NCBI GenBank assembly: GCA_025960445.1
Contig: JAICIT010000155.1
Coordinates: forward strand, 1-6,447
Reading direction: 5' to 3'
From: Bradyrhizobium sp.
Lineage (GTDB): Bacteria > Pseudomonadota > Alphaproteobacteria > Rhizobiales > Xanthobacteraceae
Length of the DNA stretch: 6,447 bases
Made by a program: the position numbers and the translations under genes. The notes beneath the pieces were generated by a model, which was not told where the DNA came from, made no database searches, and worked only from the letters and a program-made list of their open reading frames with translations. Below, piece after piece: positions 6,174-6,447 of this stretch (position 1 is its first letter; every line of letters starts with the position of its first letter).

Positions 6174-6447
6174 GTCTTGCGCAGGGCAAAGTGGGTGCCG
6201 CAAAAGGCCATTGCCGCGCCGAGACATAGTGCGGCGAGACCGGCGAGGACGCCGGAGAAGGTCGGAATGGGAGTCGGTGCGGAAGCCGCTTGTCCCGCGC
6301 CTGCCAGTACCAGCACGCCCACCGCCACCAGGAATTGACGCACTCGTGGCGGAATTCGCCCCGACACGGCGTGATGCATTACGCTGGCGGTGAAATAGCC
6401 GCCGGAGAAGCCCACCGTCGCTGTTAGCCACCATGCCACGGCCGCGC
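6170..6447 (-). CDS. Small membrane protein of unknown function, 5' end uncertain or outside window
   Basis: The frame runs from TGA at 6170-6172 to the right edge. A GTG at 6439 would give 89 residues, but no ribosome-binding site can be judged because the edge is eight bases away, so the true start may lie outside; the next in-frame ATG is about 20 residues in. Three hydrophobic stretches are visible from the GTG: about 3-24 (including GFSGGYFTASVMHHAV), about 34-53 (FLVAVGVLVLAGAGQAASA) and about 60-85 (SGVLAGLAALCLGAAMAF). The short linker between the first two is basic (SGRIPPRVRQ). I recognise no family. The last residues are ALRKT, basic, fitting a cytoplasmic end. It converges on the transporter gene with a 2-bp gap. 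A competing minus-strand frame (5943-6434) runs antisense into the transporter and looks like a shadow: its product is rich in Arg and has no hydrophobic pattern. Confidence 0.6.
   Translation of the reverse strand, partial: AAVAWWLTATVGFSGGYFTASVMHHAVSGRIPPRVRQFLVAVGVLVLAGAGQAASAPTPIPTFSGVLAGLAALCLGAAMAFCGTHFALRKT

Noticed and set aside
5943..6434. Open frame of 163 codons on the minus strand crossing the 3' end of the transporter
   Set aside because: Arg-rich product typical of an out-of-frame shadow; the frame ending at 6170 has a coherent membrane-protein pattern instead.

Overview
The window reads as ordinary chromosome of a GC-rich alphaproteobacterium, most likely of the Bradyrhizobium/Rhodopseudomonas group (Nitrobacteraceae). 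That placement is an inference from codon use, from the mix of families (DUF2147, YciE/YciF-type DUF892, UPF0104-type membrane protein, DHA2 transporter) and from an EcfG-like promoter motif. No sequence search was possible. I see no tRNA, rRNA, CRISPR array, insertion sequence, integrase or phage gene.

Layout from left to right. (1) The 3' part of a DUF2147 gene (+) enters from the left edge and ends at 374. (2) It converges, 18 bp apart, on a two-gene leftward unit. The upstream gene (3599 down to 2490) encodes a polytopic membrane protein of the lysylphosphatidylglycerol-synthase transmembrane/UPF0104 family. The downstream gene (about 2435 or 2387 down to 393) encodes a large, cysteine-rich, exported SGNH/GDSL hydrolase. 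(3) A 413-bp spacer (3600-4012) separates this unit from a divergent rightward gene. It carries a candidate general-stress (EcfG-type) promoter facing right and a weak sigma70-like promoter facing left. (4) A DUF892 ferritin-like protein (4013-4519, +) follows, closed by a strong intrinsic terminator at 4548-4586. (5) A DHA2-family (EmrB/QacA-like, 14-TM) efflux transporter (4716-6167, +) has its own leader with an 8-bp inverted repeat. (6) A small membrane protein of unknown function (-) enters from the right edge. Its stop codon shares a 10-bp palindrome with the transporter's stop codon.

How the genes may work together: most of the products act at the envelope or in stress protection, but the window shows no single pathway. 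The best-supported functional pair is the UPF0104-type membrane protein with the exported SGNH hydrolase, which may be co-transcribed. The DUF892 gene looks like an independent stress-induced unit, and the transporter like an independent unit whose regulator is not in the window. I found no convincing new multi-gene system. The points most worth a second look are the SGNH hydrolase's altered catalytic block V, the stress promoter ahead of the DUF892 gene, and the operator-like repeat ahead of the transporter.
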